Origin: Diphasiastrum complanatum
Lineage: Eukaryota > Streptophyta > Lycopodiopsida > Lycopodiales > Lycopodiaceae
Length of the DNA: 64,000 nucleotides
Direction: 5' to 3'
NCBI GenBank assembly: GCA_029204225.1
Contig: MU832054.1
Coordinates: 1-64,000 of the forward strand
The number at the start of each line of letters is the position of its first letter. Position 1 is the stretch's first letter. Below, piece by piece: positions 45,934-58,340 of the stretch. Under the pieces are notes generated by a model. It was given only the letters and a program-made list of their open reading frames with translations, did not search any database and was not told the DNA's origin. The position numbers and the translations under genes were made by a program.

Positions 45934-48880
45934 ACATGTTTGGGCTCGGAATCCTATGTAGCTCATCAAACTACAGCTACTGGGGCACATCAAGCCACTG
46001 CAGATTATCAGGCAACTGCGCTGTCAGGAAGGGTGCAGGTGGCCAATGCAAAGGATGCATCTGGTCCTATATGGCAGGTCTCCTTTGGACTTCTCCTTTA
46101 GTTAAAGTTTTTTAGAAACTATATCACACAGCAAAAAGTTCTTAAACCCCAGTGCGTAAGTGTGAGGAATTCCTGCTGTCCATAGTACACTGCACTAACA
46201 CAGACTATGTGGTATTAACTATAGATATAGATAGTATGAATGCAGACCACGTCACCTGATGCTGAGACCTAGACTGCATCTGTGGTTGGGGACGCTGGGC
46301 ATTTCAGCCCAGCCCACAACCTGTGATAACAGGTTGATTGACCTGCTCAGCAGGTTGGCAAAAGAATAAACCTGCAAAAGTACTAAATGGGAAAAGCTTT
46401 CAAATAAACCCATAAGCAAAATTTTGTTAAAGTATTTCCCAAATATGTGCTGCTGCTTGATGAAAAAGAAATTTTTGACGTGCAGACACAAGTAGGCATG
46501 ATTAGAAGTCATAACCGGATCATTCTCACGTGCATATGGCAACCTGTCCATCACATATGCAAAAGAGCCAGGGGCCAGCAGAGAAATGATCTGTGTGCCA
46601 TACTTTTGCACTTGATGAAAGATGATTGTCCCAGACTGACCCAGCGCCAGAAGCAGCCGCAGTGCTTCTAAGAGGCTACAGCCCACGACAGGAGTGGAGG
46701 GTCCAGGGGGCTGATTCGCGAATTGCAATTCGTTTTCTATCGAATAGTCATTTAAGTTTTCTCACAGTCCGTTCCTCAAGCTTTCAACCCAAATTTAAGT
46801 TAGTATGTTTTGCAAAAGCTAGTCATAGACCTAGATGCAAAGCAGATTTCTACATTTCCATTTAATAACAAATTTTTTCCTGCAAGTTGCTAAGCAATAT
46901 AAGAGAAAACGATTGTACCCACCATTTCAGTTGAAGCCCACATTTAAAAAAATGGAATACAAATTACAGCATCGTAAGTGGTGAGCAAAAATACAGTACT
47001 CGCCTTTCATGGAGACTTTTATACACTGTCAATTGGATCAGATCTAATTGACAGTGTATCTACGTTGCAAGAAACGTTCATTCACTATTTTATTCAGGCT
47101 GGGATCCATAAACACAATTATGACTTAGTTTGCTTTATTGTTGCTGCTTCTCTTGGGCTCAGACAAGTTGCATACAGCCCATTTGCCAAGTGACAATTTG
47201 TTGATTTTTGCTGCTTAAAGGCAAAGCAAAAGCCGAATTCAAATTGTGGACTACTTACCGATTCTGCTGATCTCAGATCTTGGACAATTTGCTGATCTTG
47301 GAACGTTTTACAGTCATTTTTTTACATTTTCATCCTGCCTTCCACTTCTAGTGATATGTCTTCTTCTAAGGTTCACCTGCTAAGATCCTAAATCGACTTT
47401 AATCATTTACAAAGACTTTTATTGGCATATCAGCTTCTTACTAAGTATTTCAACTTAAATGACAGGACATAGATTCAATTTAGTCATCGTGCTTTGTACG
47501 TTTCTACGTCTGCACCTGAAAGGAGACCAGAATCTATTGTTGAGTTCGAGTTCTCTTGTGGACATCCTCTTCATAAACTGTAACTAATGGTATCCATGGT
47601 TCAAGTCCATTTATTAAACATAGTAGCACCATGCAAAGCATCTAGCAAGTCATCAATGCTGAATGGTAATCTTGTTCAACATCACCACCACATGCACGCA
47701 CCAAGATCCATCCTCCTTCAGAATGAACAATGACGCAAAAGATGAGAAGCTAGGCCTTAACTAACCTTCGGCAAGGTAATGCTATATCATATTCCTCCTC
47801 TCTTAGACTCACTTTGTGAGGTGTTTATTAACATGATATGACTTGGAAATTCATTCAACCCTTATGTTCAATGTTTTTACTAGGAGGTTATAAAATCAGA
47901 AAATTGTTGATAAACACAACTGGTTTACATTAGCTACAGTACTAGTTTGCTCATGTCATATGATACTCTCACTAGTAAAGACAACATATCAAGCACAAAG
48001 AAAACACACGTAGGCACAATGTATCTTACACAATTGCGTAGTTGAGACCAATGGTTTAGAAGGTACATTCCACTTGCATGGATGGAACAAAGCCTATCGT
48101 CATAATGAAACTTGTATATGTGAGTATCCCAGGCAATGCAACAAATCCCTAGCATAACATTATATTGTGCCAAATGGGTCATAGAATGCCCACAACCCTC
48201 ATTGGTTGAACTTTTGTACCGTTTTATTAGCCATCTCGATTGTGTGTTGTTATTGGGATGGTTGATCACTCACATTCAACTTCTTCATCAAAGTTGACTA
48301 TATGACATTATGTGAGGCGTCAAATAGAATTAAAACATCTCTACAACACACTTGCTCTTGCATAACTATCAAAAAAGTGTTTGTAACCAATTGTTATCAT
48401 GTTGTTGGAGCCGCCGTGTCCTTGACCACAAAAACATTCATCAAATATGGAACACCTTGACTTTCTCTTGCTCTAGCTCTTCTATGTGAACTGGCTCTTC
48501 GATTTGATCCACTAAAAGATTTTAACGTGATGTGCACATTCTTTTCACAGTTGTTGCCCCAAGCATCTTAAGCACAAATTCTCCGTCTTTTCTCACTCTT
48601 GGTCTTGATGAAACAAAAATAAGGGATGTTGACTTCCTTAGGCATCTGCTCATATACAAGCCTTCACTTTTCAAAGCACCAGCTCCTTTAACTTTCTAGC
48701 CAAGCCTCTTGAATTTCATGAACCTATGTTTACCCCAAGATTGTTGATCGCTTGAAGCAGGATCCTAGGACTTCTTTCCATTTTCATAAAAAATTTCATC
48801 TGAATGGCATTCTGCAAGAGTTGTGGACTTGGCTCATTACATTCGTCGCGTCCATTCTATTATTGTTATTATGCATAAGC
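45934..48880. other. Intergenic region without a supported gene
   Basis: The longest frame (158 aa, minus, 46252-46728) has no recognisable domain and unconvincing composition. No transposon domain was recognised. An unrelated retroelement may begin towards the right end. Confidence 0.4.
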
Positions 48881-49067
48881 AGGCCTAAGGGCCCTTTTTA
48901 TTCATATACTAGCCTTGGGCCCTATTTGGTTATATTTTTGGGACTTGGTCACATTGATTTGGAGTGGGGGTCCTCCTATTGGGAGGGCGCACTATTTCCC
49001 CTCCAAATCCTTTTCCCTCCCTTTTTGATTCAGGGAGAGGGTATAAGTAGGGCAGCATTGTATTCCT

Positions 49068-49177
49068 TTATTCAGTTTATGATGATTGCTCCTCTTTAGC
49101 CTCCTTAAGCATTCTCTTCCTGCTTTCTAGCTTAAGTCCTGCTTTCTAGCATAGCTAGTGAATCTTAGCTTGTAACT
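49068..49177 (+). repeat. 110-bp direct repeat, left copy
   Basis: It runs from TTATTCAGTTTATGATGATT to TTAGCTTGTAACT. The next bases are TGG, as a primer-binding site would start. Confidence 0.92.
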
Positions 49178-49184
49178 TGGAGCA

Positions 49185-49850
49185 CTTTCCTGCAGATTGG
49201 TGGAGGCTGTCCAGCGCCCTACCACCCATCACTTTCATCGATTTCTCTCCGTCAACCTTCCTGCAAATTGGTGGAGGCTGTCCAGTGCCCTACCACCCAT
49301 CACTTTCATCGATTTTTCTCTGTCATTTTTGCAGATTGGTGGTGGCTGTCCAGCACCCTACTGCCCATCACTTTCGACGATTTCTTCATCATTTTTTGCA
49401 GTTTTGGTGGAGGCTATCCAGCGCCCTGCTAACCCATCACTTTCGTTGATTTTTTTGGCAAATTTTCATTGTTTTCGCAGATTTGGTAGCTATTGCCCAG
49501 CGCCCTACTACTTCATCATTTTCGACACTTTTCGTCACCAATTTGCTGTCCATTTTTTATATTGATTGGAGGCTGTCTAGCGCCCTATGACCATCTCATT
49601 TTTAGCAGTAACCCATCACTTTCGTCAATTTTTTCGGCAAATTTTCATTGTTTTTGCAGATTTGGTAGCTATTGTCCAGCGCCCTACTACCGTCTCATTT
49701 TCAGCAGTTCTTTTCACCGACTTGCTGTCCGTTTCGGCTATTGATTGGAGGCTGTTCGGCACCTTACTTCAGCACCTATTTTCAGCCTATTCTTCAGCAT
49801 ATTGTGGAGCTTGGTAGTTGCTGCCCAGTGCCCTATTATCTTCAGCTTTT
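49185..49850 (+). repeat. Minisatellite leader, about nine units of 65-80 bp
   Basis: Units carry GCAGATTGGTGGAGGCTGTC, CAGCGCCCTAC and CCATCACTTTC in order. They start near 49191, 49262, 49329, 49397, 49477, 49554, 49658, 49739 and 49805. Divergence rises to the right. All three frames give repetitive peptides, so the overlapping ORFs here are not taken as genes. Confidence 0.88.
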
Positions 49851-50443
49851 ACTTCTCTTTGTTGGCACTACCGAGTGAACGACGAATCAGCACCCACCTA
49901 GGTATTGCTTGCGCCCTTTTTGCACTTCCTTTTTGCACCTACTTGCTGTCTTTTCTGCTCATATATTGCTCTTTCCAGCCCCCTATTCCTGTTCATATTT
50001 GTTGCCTCACACCCTCCTCTTTCCATTTTTCCATTTTGTTAGAAACCTTCTACTTTCTCAGCCCCTCATTTTCTGATTATTATCGATCTTGATTGACTGT
50101 TTACGTGCCATTTTTGGTGATTTCGGAAGTTAGACTAAGTTGGGGTGATGACAAACGTTCTCTCCCTCAGGTTTTTGTCTCTTCCTTAGTCCTTGTGGTG
50201 ACTTCTTCATCAGAAGACCCTCCGCAGAGCTCTTTAGATGATCGTCTTACACATATTGATTCCCGCATGGATCATCTTGAGAGTCATATTGGTCGTATTC
50301 TTTCTTGCCTTGAGACTATTCTACTACGAGGGGATACCACCCCCCCAGACATTCTTCATCGTCCTGGTAAAGCACCTTTATTTCCTATTTAGAGTACGCC
50401 TGCTCCTGCTCCATCTCCATCTTCAGGAGGTGCTTTTGGTAGT

Positions 50444-51202
50444 ATGTTTGATCTCCCTTCATATAGTGCTAGTTCTTATGGGTCTCCTTTCGGGTCTTCT
50501 GTACCACCACCTGGATTTCCCTCCACACCACCAGGATTTCCTTCTTCTACTTTTTCAGGTATTCCTGAGCCTCATTTTGCTCATGATTTTCGTGATCGCA
50601 TCCAGCTTACTACTTATTATGGTTCATCTGATGGGAATATCTTGGAAAATGGGTTCTCTAAGTTAGAAACCTATTTTCTTATGTATCCCAAGATTGAAAC
50701 CCAGAAAGTGCATTTGGCTGCGTTACATTTAGATGGTCGAGCTCAGACTTGGTGGTGTGTCTATCGCTCCGAGCCTACTCGTGAGGGATTACATATATGG
50801 CCTACTTTTCGACATGATCTTCGTATGGCTATGATTGACCCACAGTGGTTGGTTCACCAACATGATCTGTTTCGTAGCCTTCGCCTTACTAGTCATTTGA
50901 CTGCTTATATTGATCAGTTTATTGAGCTTTCTTACCTTTTTACTGATCTTCATCCTACAGAGCTTATTTCACGTTTTATTGCTGGTCTTAGAGGCTCCTT
51001 ACGATATGATGTTTCCTCTTTTCGGCCTCCTACTCTCTCAGATGCTATCTCCCTGGCTACTACCCTGCAGCATAAGTATCCTGAGTTGTCCACTTCTTCT
51101 CATTTTTATCGCCCTCTATTCTCCTACTTTGGCTTCTTCTACTACCGTTCCCCCTCGCCCTTCGACACCGTTATTCAGTTTATGATGATTACTCCTCTTT
51201 AG
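50444..51202 (+). pseudogene. Ty3/gypsy-type gag (capsid) ORF
   Basis: A Pro/Ser-rich start (PPPGFPSTPPGFPSSTFSG) leads into a Retrotrans_gag domain: NGFSKLETYFLMYP, KVHLAALHLDGRAQTWW, WPTFRHDLRMAM, DLFRSLRLTSHLTAYIDQF, LISRFIAGLRGSLRYDV. The frame stays open into the right 110-bp repeat, where the last residues are encoded by the repeat, not by gag. There is no zinc knuckle or pol after it. Confidence 0.85.
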
Positions 51203-51280
51203 CCTCCTTAAGCATTCTCTTCCTGCTTTCTAGCTTAAGTCCTGCTTTCTAGCATAGCTAGTGAATCTTAGCTTGTAACT
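51171..51280 (+). repeat. 110-bp direct repeat, right copy
   Basis: It matches 49068-49177 with one visible difference (GATTACTCC for GATTGCTCC). It is fused straight to gag at its left end, with no U3-like or TATA sequence before it. Confidence 0.92.
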
Positions 51281-51398
51281 GCAAGCCATGAGTCTGCCTC
51301 TGCCACTCCATTGTCACAGAGTCACCCTGTGGAAGTACAATTCTGCTAAGCTATTGCAATTAAGTATGTTTGTGCCAGACAATTTATGAGCAAAACAC

Positions 51399-51428
51399 AA
51401 TATATATATATATATATATATACATATA
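51399..51428 (+). repeat. (TA)n microsatellite
   Basis: About 13 TA units with one C interruption, just before the GC-rich hairpin. Confidence 0.9.
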
Positions 51429-51464
51429 TCATAGATGTCGCGGTACTAGGTACCACGGATCCCG

Positions 51465-51495
51465 GTACCGCGGCACCATTATGGTGTCGCGGTAC
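51465..51495. repeat. 15-bp inverted repeat with 1-base loop
   Basis: GTACCGCGGCACCAT (51465-51479) faces ATGGTGTCGCGGTAC (51481-51495), one mismatch. Related GGTACC and CGCGGTAC pieces lie just upstream (51438-51455). It may be a subterminal part of the hAT element that follows. Confidence 0.8.
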
Positions 51496-51662
51496 ACAAT
51501 AAAATAATATTTTTATTATATAATTTTTTTTTAAACCTAAAAAACCCACCTCCCTCACTTCATCTCTCTCAACAATTCCTGCCCCGCCATCGCTACTGTC
51601 TGCTGGAGAGTCCCTAGTTCAAAGATTGTCCGCACACACATGCAAGAGATAGGGTCGAGTCC

Positions 51663-54600
51663 TTGTCTAGAGAGATGGAGCCTCTACGCCGCCACTGGGC
51701 CACATATGGTTGCAGCATTATGTCCGATGGCTGGACTGATGTCAGGAGGAGGCCGATCCTCAACATTTTGTCTCCAATTGCATGGGCACACAGTTTTTTA
51801 GGGCCGTGGATTGCAGCAAGGGGGGAGAGTCATATCTGCAGAGTTCATGTTTGATGTCATTAGGTCTTCCATCCTGTCCATAGGCCCCCAACATGTCGTT
51901 ACAGTGGTGACAGACAATGCCACCAACTGTATTCAGATGGGTGTCCTCCTAGAGGCCGAGTTCCCCCACATCGTCCATACCCCCTGTGCAGCGCACGACA
52001 TAGACCTTCTCATGGGGGACATAGGTGCACTTCCCTGGGTTAGAGCCATCGTCCGTGAGGCCCTCTTCCTGGTGACTTTTGTCACCAGAAAGAGGCGTGT
52101 TCTTGCCATGTTCCGGGTGTTCAGCTAGTTAGACCTCAAGAAGCCAGCCCCAACATGCTTTGCTTTCGACCTGGTGGTCATCGACCGTCTGATCAGGTGC
52201 AGGGCACAGCTTCTACAGATGGTTGCCAGCGATCTTTGGCGTGCCAGTACGTTTCAGCACACAGAATGGGGATCACTTTTCTTCCACGGTGAGGGGAGAC
52301 CAGTTCCAGAGGGATGTGCAGACATTGTCAGGACTCCTTTGTCCACTCTACATTGTGCTCTGCATAGCTGACAACAAGGGGTCACACTTGGACTGGTGTA
52401 TGAGCTCATGGACTGGATTGGACAATTCCTACAACTGCCCATCTTGCAGCCAGAGAGGTAAGCAATATAGTACTGTAATTGCGCTTTATCTTTTTCAGTG
52501 ATTGCTAGTTTGTTTTTCGGTTGATTTTACATTTTTCCGTATTTCGCTTCGATGTTGTTGTACTTTCTCCAACCCCATGCGTCGCACGTGCAGGATGACC
52601 AAGCTGAAGTTCATCTAGGAGACGCGGTAGAACTACTTTCACAGGAGTATCCATAGCGTTGCACACATACTGCATCCCCTCTTCCTCTCTCCAACACAGA
52701 TCGCAGACAGGGAGCTCGAGGCGGATTGTCTTGAGTACATCTACAGGGTGGGTCCACACATTCGTTTGGATCCTATCAGACTCATGGAGGAGCTAGCTGC
52801 ATTTCGTTTTTACATGGGCACATTCGGTCACCCGGCTGCTCAGGATCCAGAGAGGAGACAGCTCCCCATTACCTGGTGGACCATGTTTGGTAGGCACATA
52901 TCCCTCCATACAGCGTCTTGCACTATGTGTCCTCTCACAGGTATGCATCTCATCTCATCCTCCGTTAGTGCGTTTGCTTGACACTCCACCCGTGCACTTG
53001 TGCTAAACCATTTGATTGCGCGTACCACAGGATTGCGCTGCCTCTGTCTGTGAGCGTAATTGGAGCACATGGACCCTCATTCACAGGAGGAGAAGAAACA
53101 GGCTGTCAGTGAGTCAGCTGAAGCGGTTGGTGTTCTGTAGCACCAACGCACGTCTCACCAGGAGACTGTCGACCATTACGAGTGCACTGCATGTGATAGG
53201 CTATTCTCCTATGTCATGTTGGTTGACGTCTCACTAATATGTCGGTTTAAATTCATGATCATGTTGTTTCCCTAATATGCTCAATTTTAACCTTGCAGAC
53301 GAAGAGTTGATGGCAGAGAGAGAGGGAGCTTGCCGAGATGAGAGAGAGAGGGAGAGAGAGAGCTTGGGCTTGATCACCAAGAGCCTCCATTGTATGAGGC
53401 AGATGAGCCAGTGTCAGAGGATGAGCAGGATGAGGATGAGCCGATTCGGGTTGTGTTCGCCAGAGCAGAGTGGGATGAGGCAGATGATATCGGTCTTGGG
53501 CATACGCGACGGGCAGGGGTCACAGGTGCATTATGTGGCAAAGGTGGGGCACATGGCACAGGTTATACCAGGAGATAGGCAGGGCACACGGCGGGGGCCA
53601 GTGGCATATCTACTTATGTCGATATGATGGAGGAGGCTCTTGATAGAGGGCAGAGGGCAAAGTGATATAGATTTGGATCCCGCAGCTGCTTGGATGTGTG
53701 CAGTACAGAGTCATGGGCGTTACTTCGACAGTACACCAGATGAGACACCCGATGACTTCGATGGTACAGGTTGGGATGGCATGCAGGGTCTACATGGTGC
53801 ACAGGATGAGGCACGAGATGATGCACGAGATGAGCCGGACTGTGCACTGGATGAGGCCCAGAGCCCAGAGCCTAGAGCATTTGTATTCGGATGCAGAGCT
53901 AGATGACTTGATTGCCATGATGGATTCAGAGGCCCACCTCATGCCGAGTGTTAGGGCACCCCCATCATCTCTTGCCAACATGCCCTACACAGAGTCTCAT
54001 CCAGAGCAGCTACATGAGATGTTTAGTTCCTCTGGTTCCTCAGAGAATTTATATGCGCTGCACAGCACCTTCAGTGCCACCGATGCCATTGAGGCCTGCA
54101 ACCCCTCCATCACCATCCACTTCTGCAGCACCAGGTTTCCATGGCAGTCCACCATCTGTGCCCAGGTTTTTTTGCCCACATCCACAGTGGCTCCTCCTGT
54201 GGCAGCACCCACTTCACATCCTCAGCACCCACTCCACTGGCTCCTCCTTTGGCAGCACCTAGGATGTACCAATACCGGCCACCACAACGCCCCTTTCAGT
54301 ACATATCGTCGTTGTCCTTGCCTCTTGCAGGGACAGCCCCTCCACAGCCAGTTCCTCCACCTGCAGCAGCTCCACGGGCACACTCTCCACGGGCTCATCC
54401 TCCTCGCTCAGCTGCTCAGGGAGTCCCCTCTTTGGCTTCCCTATCCCAGCCGGCCTCAGCTTGGGCCCGCCCGGCCTAGCCAGCCAGGTGATTTGTATGG
54501 GGGTGATGAGGCATTGATAGCTCCCCTTGTCCTCAAGAGACCAGGAAGGCCCAAGGGTGCACCGAACAAGAAAGGCAGAGCACAAAAACAGCCAGGGAAG

Positions 54601-54789
54601 AGAGGACGACCTCGCAGGGGTAGAGGTGCACAGTCACAGCCAGCCACAGCAGGTCTAGTCGGGTTGGCTTGCTTGGGGGCTGATGCAGAGGCAGATTGGG
54701 AGGATGTGGATGACGAGTCCTCTTCCTCGAATACACAGCCCTTGCCAGTTCCAGACAGGCATAGATATCGGCTGCGAGAGTCAGCTTGA
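51663..54789 (+). pseudogene. hAT-superfamily transposase, degenerate, with AT-hook tail
   Basis: It starts after the missing BED zinc finger at EPLRRHWATYGCSIMSDGW. Then the DUF659 region: VVTVVTDNATNCIQMGVLLE, TPCAAHDIDLLMGDIGALP (51811-52128). Then FQRDVQTLSGLLCPLYIVL (52300-52370). A likely intron follows at about 52460-52570 (GTAAGC...TTTCAG). Next come IHSVAHILHPLF, FRFYMGTFG and LPITWWTMFGRHI, a second possible intron (52941-53030), and the hAT dimerisation end SVCERNWSTWTLIHRRRRN and KRLVFC. Frameshifts occur near 51825 (G-run) and 52300. The tail is acidic (EPVSEDEQDEDEP), then Ser/Pro-rich, then has two AT-hook-like boxes, RPGRPKG and KRGRPRRGRG (54540-54640), in a 363-aa frame ending at 54789. 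Confidence 0.85.
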
Positions 54790-55381
54790 AGCCCTGAGTT
54801 GTCTCTGGAGCCTTCGTCCGAGTCAGAGCCAAAGCATTGATTGTGGCTCTATTATTGTATATTTAGCAGTTTGAGATCATGTTCCATGTTCGGCGGCCAG
54901 ATGGTCGAACATTGTATTCAAAACATTTTATACATTGTATCTAGTGTTGGACACATTTTATTTGTTATACATTATGCATGTGTCGATGTCTAAATGTGAT
55001 GCTTTGTCTTCAATTTTTATCTCAAATTGTATGTGCGTGTGTGAATCGTATTTTTCAATTAATTTCAGTAGCCATACAGAAAACACTTGATCCTGTCTAC
55101 AACACTATGAACCAGTTAAACATTTGAATAAAATTCCTTCCAGTAGATGCCATTCTGCAACAGGGTTTAGGGTTTAGGATGTTAAACAAATAGGTTTTGA
55201 ACTATTTGACAAGACCTTCGAGCCTTCTCTTCGAATGATTGGCGTTTTCTTCTGATAGCACATGCACTTCAAACGATCAAAAACATGAAGAGACATGATT
55301 TGGAAAGTGCCATGCAATTTTTATTTATGAATCTGAAATTGTAGCCTTTGATTTCAGCAGATACTTGCGCCGTGGGTACTA

Positions 55382-55421
<40 letters not shown>

Positions 55422-58340
55422 ATGTCTTAGCCTAAAAAATGGTGCAGTTGATCATGGTGTAACCAGGACATAAGAGATGTTTATTCTCTCCCAAGATACC
55501 GTCCTGCCCTTGATCCTGCCACCCACTGCCCAGAAGGCTAAATAACTAGCATAAATTCACAGAAAATGATTCACTAGATATCTTACAGCAGCACAAATAT
55601 GCAGCACAAATATTAACTTCTAATATCAGAATTGGAATTTCAGATTGAACTGGTAGTTTCGCTCTCATGACAACCCTCCTGCTCTAATTTTTTATGTCAA
55701 TGCTCATGTATTTTAGTCCACAGCTCCATGAGTAATTAGCTATACAGATCACAGTTTTCATTGGCAATTTGCTCTTTTCACCATAGTTCTTACAATGATT
55801 TACTGCATCCAACATAATTTATGCATTTATGGGCTCACACCCAGCATCCCAGCTATTTATCATGACGCTGGACAGCTGAACCTGTTCACATTTTGTACAT
55901 ACCCTTATTAAAATTTCATTCACTCTCAGAATCCAAAATTCCAGTTCTCACGAGTGCACTTCCTGGTTATAGTCCCAAAACCGAGGGGCCTAGAACTGAT
56001 TTACTTGTTCCTATTACAGCCATTCCCAGCTTCAGAGCCTAGTTTGCTCTGATAGCATTATGATATCTCATTCTCATGAAAAATTTGACACCATTTCAAG
56101 AAGCAAAATATTCGGGACCATATCCTTGACTCATGCTTGTTAGAAAGTACTAAACTTGCAGACCCTTCATAATAATCGATTTCAATGGCTGATGATTCTT
56201 GGACTTTGCATGAGAGATAACATGATATAGCATTGCATTACTTTACTAATAGCATTTACATATTGTAGAAATGCTAACCCGATTTCCAGGGGAAACAGAA
56301 TCATAGATTTTACATAATGTTCTACAAACTTTCAAGATAAATGAGCTCAATCTATATGATTAGAACCTGAAATGACGTTTTGGAATGTATTCAAAGCTAT
56401 GGTCATTGCATTACTTTCCTTTAAGAAAGCAACAAGCAAAAAAAGTTGGTAATCATCCCAAATAACAAGTGATTTTCAATTCAATTCCTGATATGTGATC
56501 AAGTCAGTCAAACTAAATCCTCGTGATCTGCTGCAGTCTGGCAAAACTCTGTAAGGGTTTCTCATAGACAATATGCTATCTTTTGAATGTTTGACTTTTG
56601 ATATGATATAACTTCTGTAAAAGGAACATGTGATGTCATCATAAGAAAATAATTGCCATGATATTATCTTCAGAACATTGTCAGAGCTCTTTTACCACTG
56701 TCAGAAGCAGAAGCTCAACAGCCCAGAGCTTGCTAGTGTAAAATTTCTACCAAATTTTCAGTAACTGCACTTGGAGCCGGCGATTCAAAGTCTGGTCAGT
56801 AATATAAATGCCAGTTTCTATGTGACAATGCTCATACACAAGCTGTAAATAGAATAATTGATCCTTGAACGATCATTATATTCTCTTAACTCAAACACAC
56901 ACTCTATTACAAATTTATCAGCCACCACCAATCTGCAAATACACACTGTTACAAATTTCTCAACCCCCACCATTGTGAAGTGAAACGTACATAGTACCAT
57001 ATATCAATGCTATGTCTAGGACAGTATCTGACATACAAAGGAGACACACAATCTTCAACCTTTTAGAGTCCACCCACAAAGTCTAAACCTACCATGCATC
57101 GCACAGACCAAATGCTACAACATCCCTAATCACTTTATCAGCGTCCAAGAGTAGGTGCAGGTCACATGTCCAAACATATGTCCACAGAGGTGAAGGGCAG
57201 AGTTAGTCATCATGAAGGCTAGCACTATGAGCAAAGCTAATCAATTAGAATCCCTTTTCCTCATAGAGACAAAAAGGAAATTTTTCATGGATTCTTTCCG
57301 AGTGGTCAAAGCTTGCAAGAATAGCCTCATGAAATGCTCTGCTCAAATGTCTTCTATTCAAATTGCACTTATCGTGCTGATATTTTTGCACATCTCATTT
57401 GAATCTGAAAAGATTTTGTAGTTTATGGTCCTAGATTTTGTTAGCAACATTCAAAAGCTGCACTCCATGACTATAGCTACTTAGACTTTCTTGCTTACAA
57501 AGTCAAAACCTTATTTTGCTCTTACACTATTTTGCTTACACAATCAAAACTTTATTCTGTTCCGATAGGCTACAACATTGGCTATTCCTTCCCATCAGTG
57601 GCAAAATATATCTATGGGCATTATCTTGGGCTTATCCCATTCTCAACATCGTCCAAATTCCTGTCTTGTTGGATCATTTATGTATGCACAATTAGATTAC
57701 TGCAACCGAGTAAGATCTTTCTAATGAACAATACACTTGTTTCTATTTTAAAAATTTGTTTGCAATTTGTGATTGACAACATCTCTAGACACAGATAGAA
57801 CACACTTAAAAACCCCAACAGTGAGTGACCCACACAAGACGAGGAGAACTGTAAAAACTTTTTCTTTCAAAGAAGGATGTACATACCACAACAGAAGCAA
57901 AGAGCAGTTGGATGCAAGTACCTCTCATGTGGGAAGCACTCATTAATCTATAGATGCTAGGCAGGCACGACATCCATGTGTGGTCCTTAGTGAAGAGCCA
58001 GGGCCAAGTGACTCCAATTTCTACAAACAGTAACTATACATGGACGTTGTACTTTGAGGTTAGAAATGCATTTATTTTAATTTTTACGTGCCAAGTACAC
58101 AATACAACATATGTACAAAAATGATTAATGCACAAAGCACATGACAAAGTAAACAGTACACTTATCTGTCACAGTCATCCAACCAGGCATACTATCAAGT
58201 ACTTCTATATCAAGCTCATACTTGATGAAAGCATGTTTCAGGAAAGCCTCTGTTGCAAATATAAGAAAGTCAACACATCACAGATCTTAAGTACAGCCTG
58301 AAATCCTTCAGAATGTCCATAGATCTGGACTGCATCTGTC
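54790..58340. other. Intergenic region without a recognised gene
   Basis: 3.5 kb of AT-rich sequence with only short frames. It contains a TA tract (55384-55417). The right end of the hAT element should lie within the first few hundred bases, but no matching terminal inverted repeat was identified. Confidence 0.5.
55384..55417 (+). repeat. (TA)n microsatellite
   Basis: About 17 TA units. Confidence 0.95.

Larger units (their letters stand above)
49041..51280 (+). mobile_element. Gag-only LTR-type element with 110-bp terminal repeats
   Basis: A TATA-like GTATAAGTAG (49041) is followed 27 bases later by a 110-bp block (49068-49177) that recurs at 51171-51280 with one visible difference. Between them lie a leader made of repeated 65-80 bp units and a gag frame. 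No protease, RT or integrase is present. The left boundary beyond the TATA box is unknown. Confidence 0.6.

Noticed and set aside
46252-46728. 158-aa minus-strand open frame
   Set aside because: No recognisable domain, no start or splice context, and composition like random translation; not supported as a gene.
49177-49878. Several overlapping frames with repeated peptides (IGGGCP, APYY)
   Set aside because: They are translations of a minisatellite in all three frames, not a protein.
53374-54832. Minus-strand frames opposite the hAT tail (up to 108 aa)
   Set aside because: The plus-strand frames are longer and continue a recognisable transposase; the minus frames are shadows of GC-rich coding-like DNA.
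55162-55178. Telomere-like TTTAGGG repeats
   Set aside because: Only about two units are present, which is expected by chance and too few for an interstitial telomere.
56030-56075. GCTCTGATAGCATTATG as a minus-strand primer-binding site
   Set aside because: It has a mismatch in the core and no LTR or coding remnant nearby.
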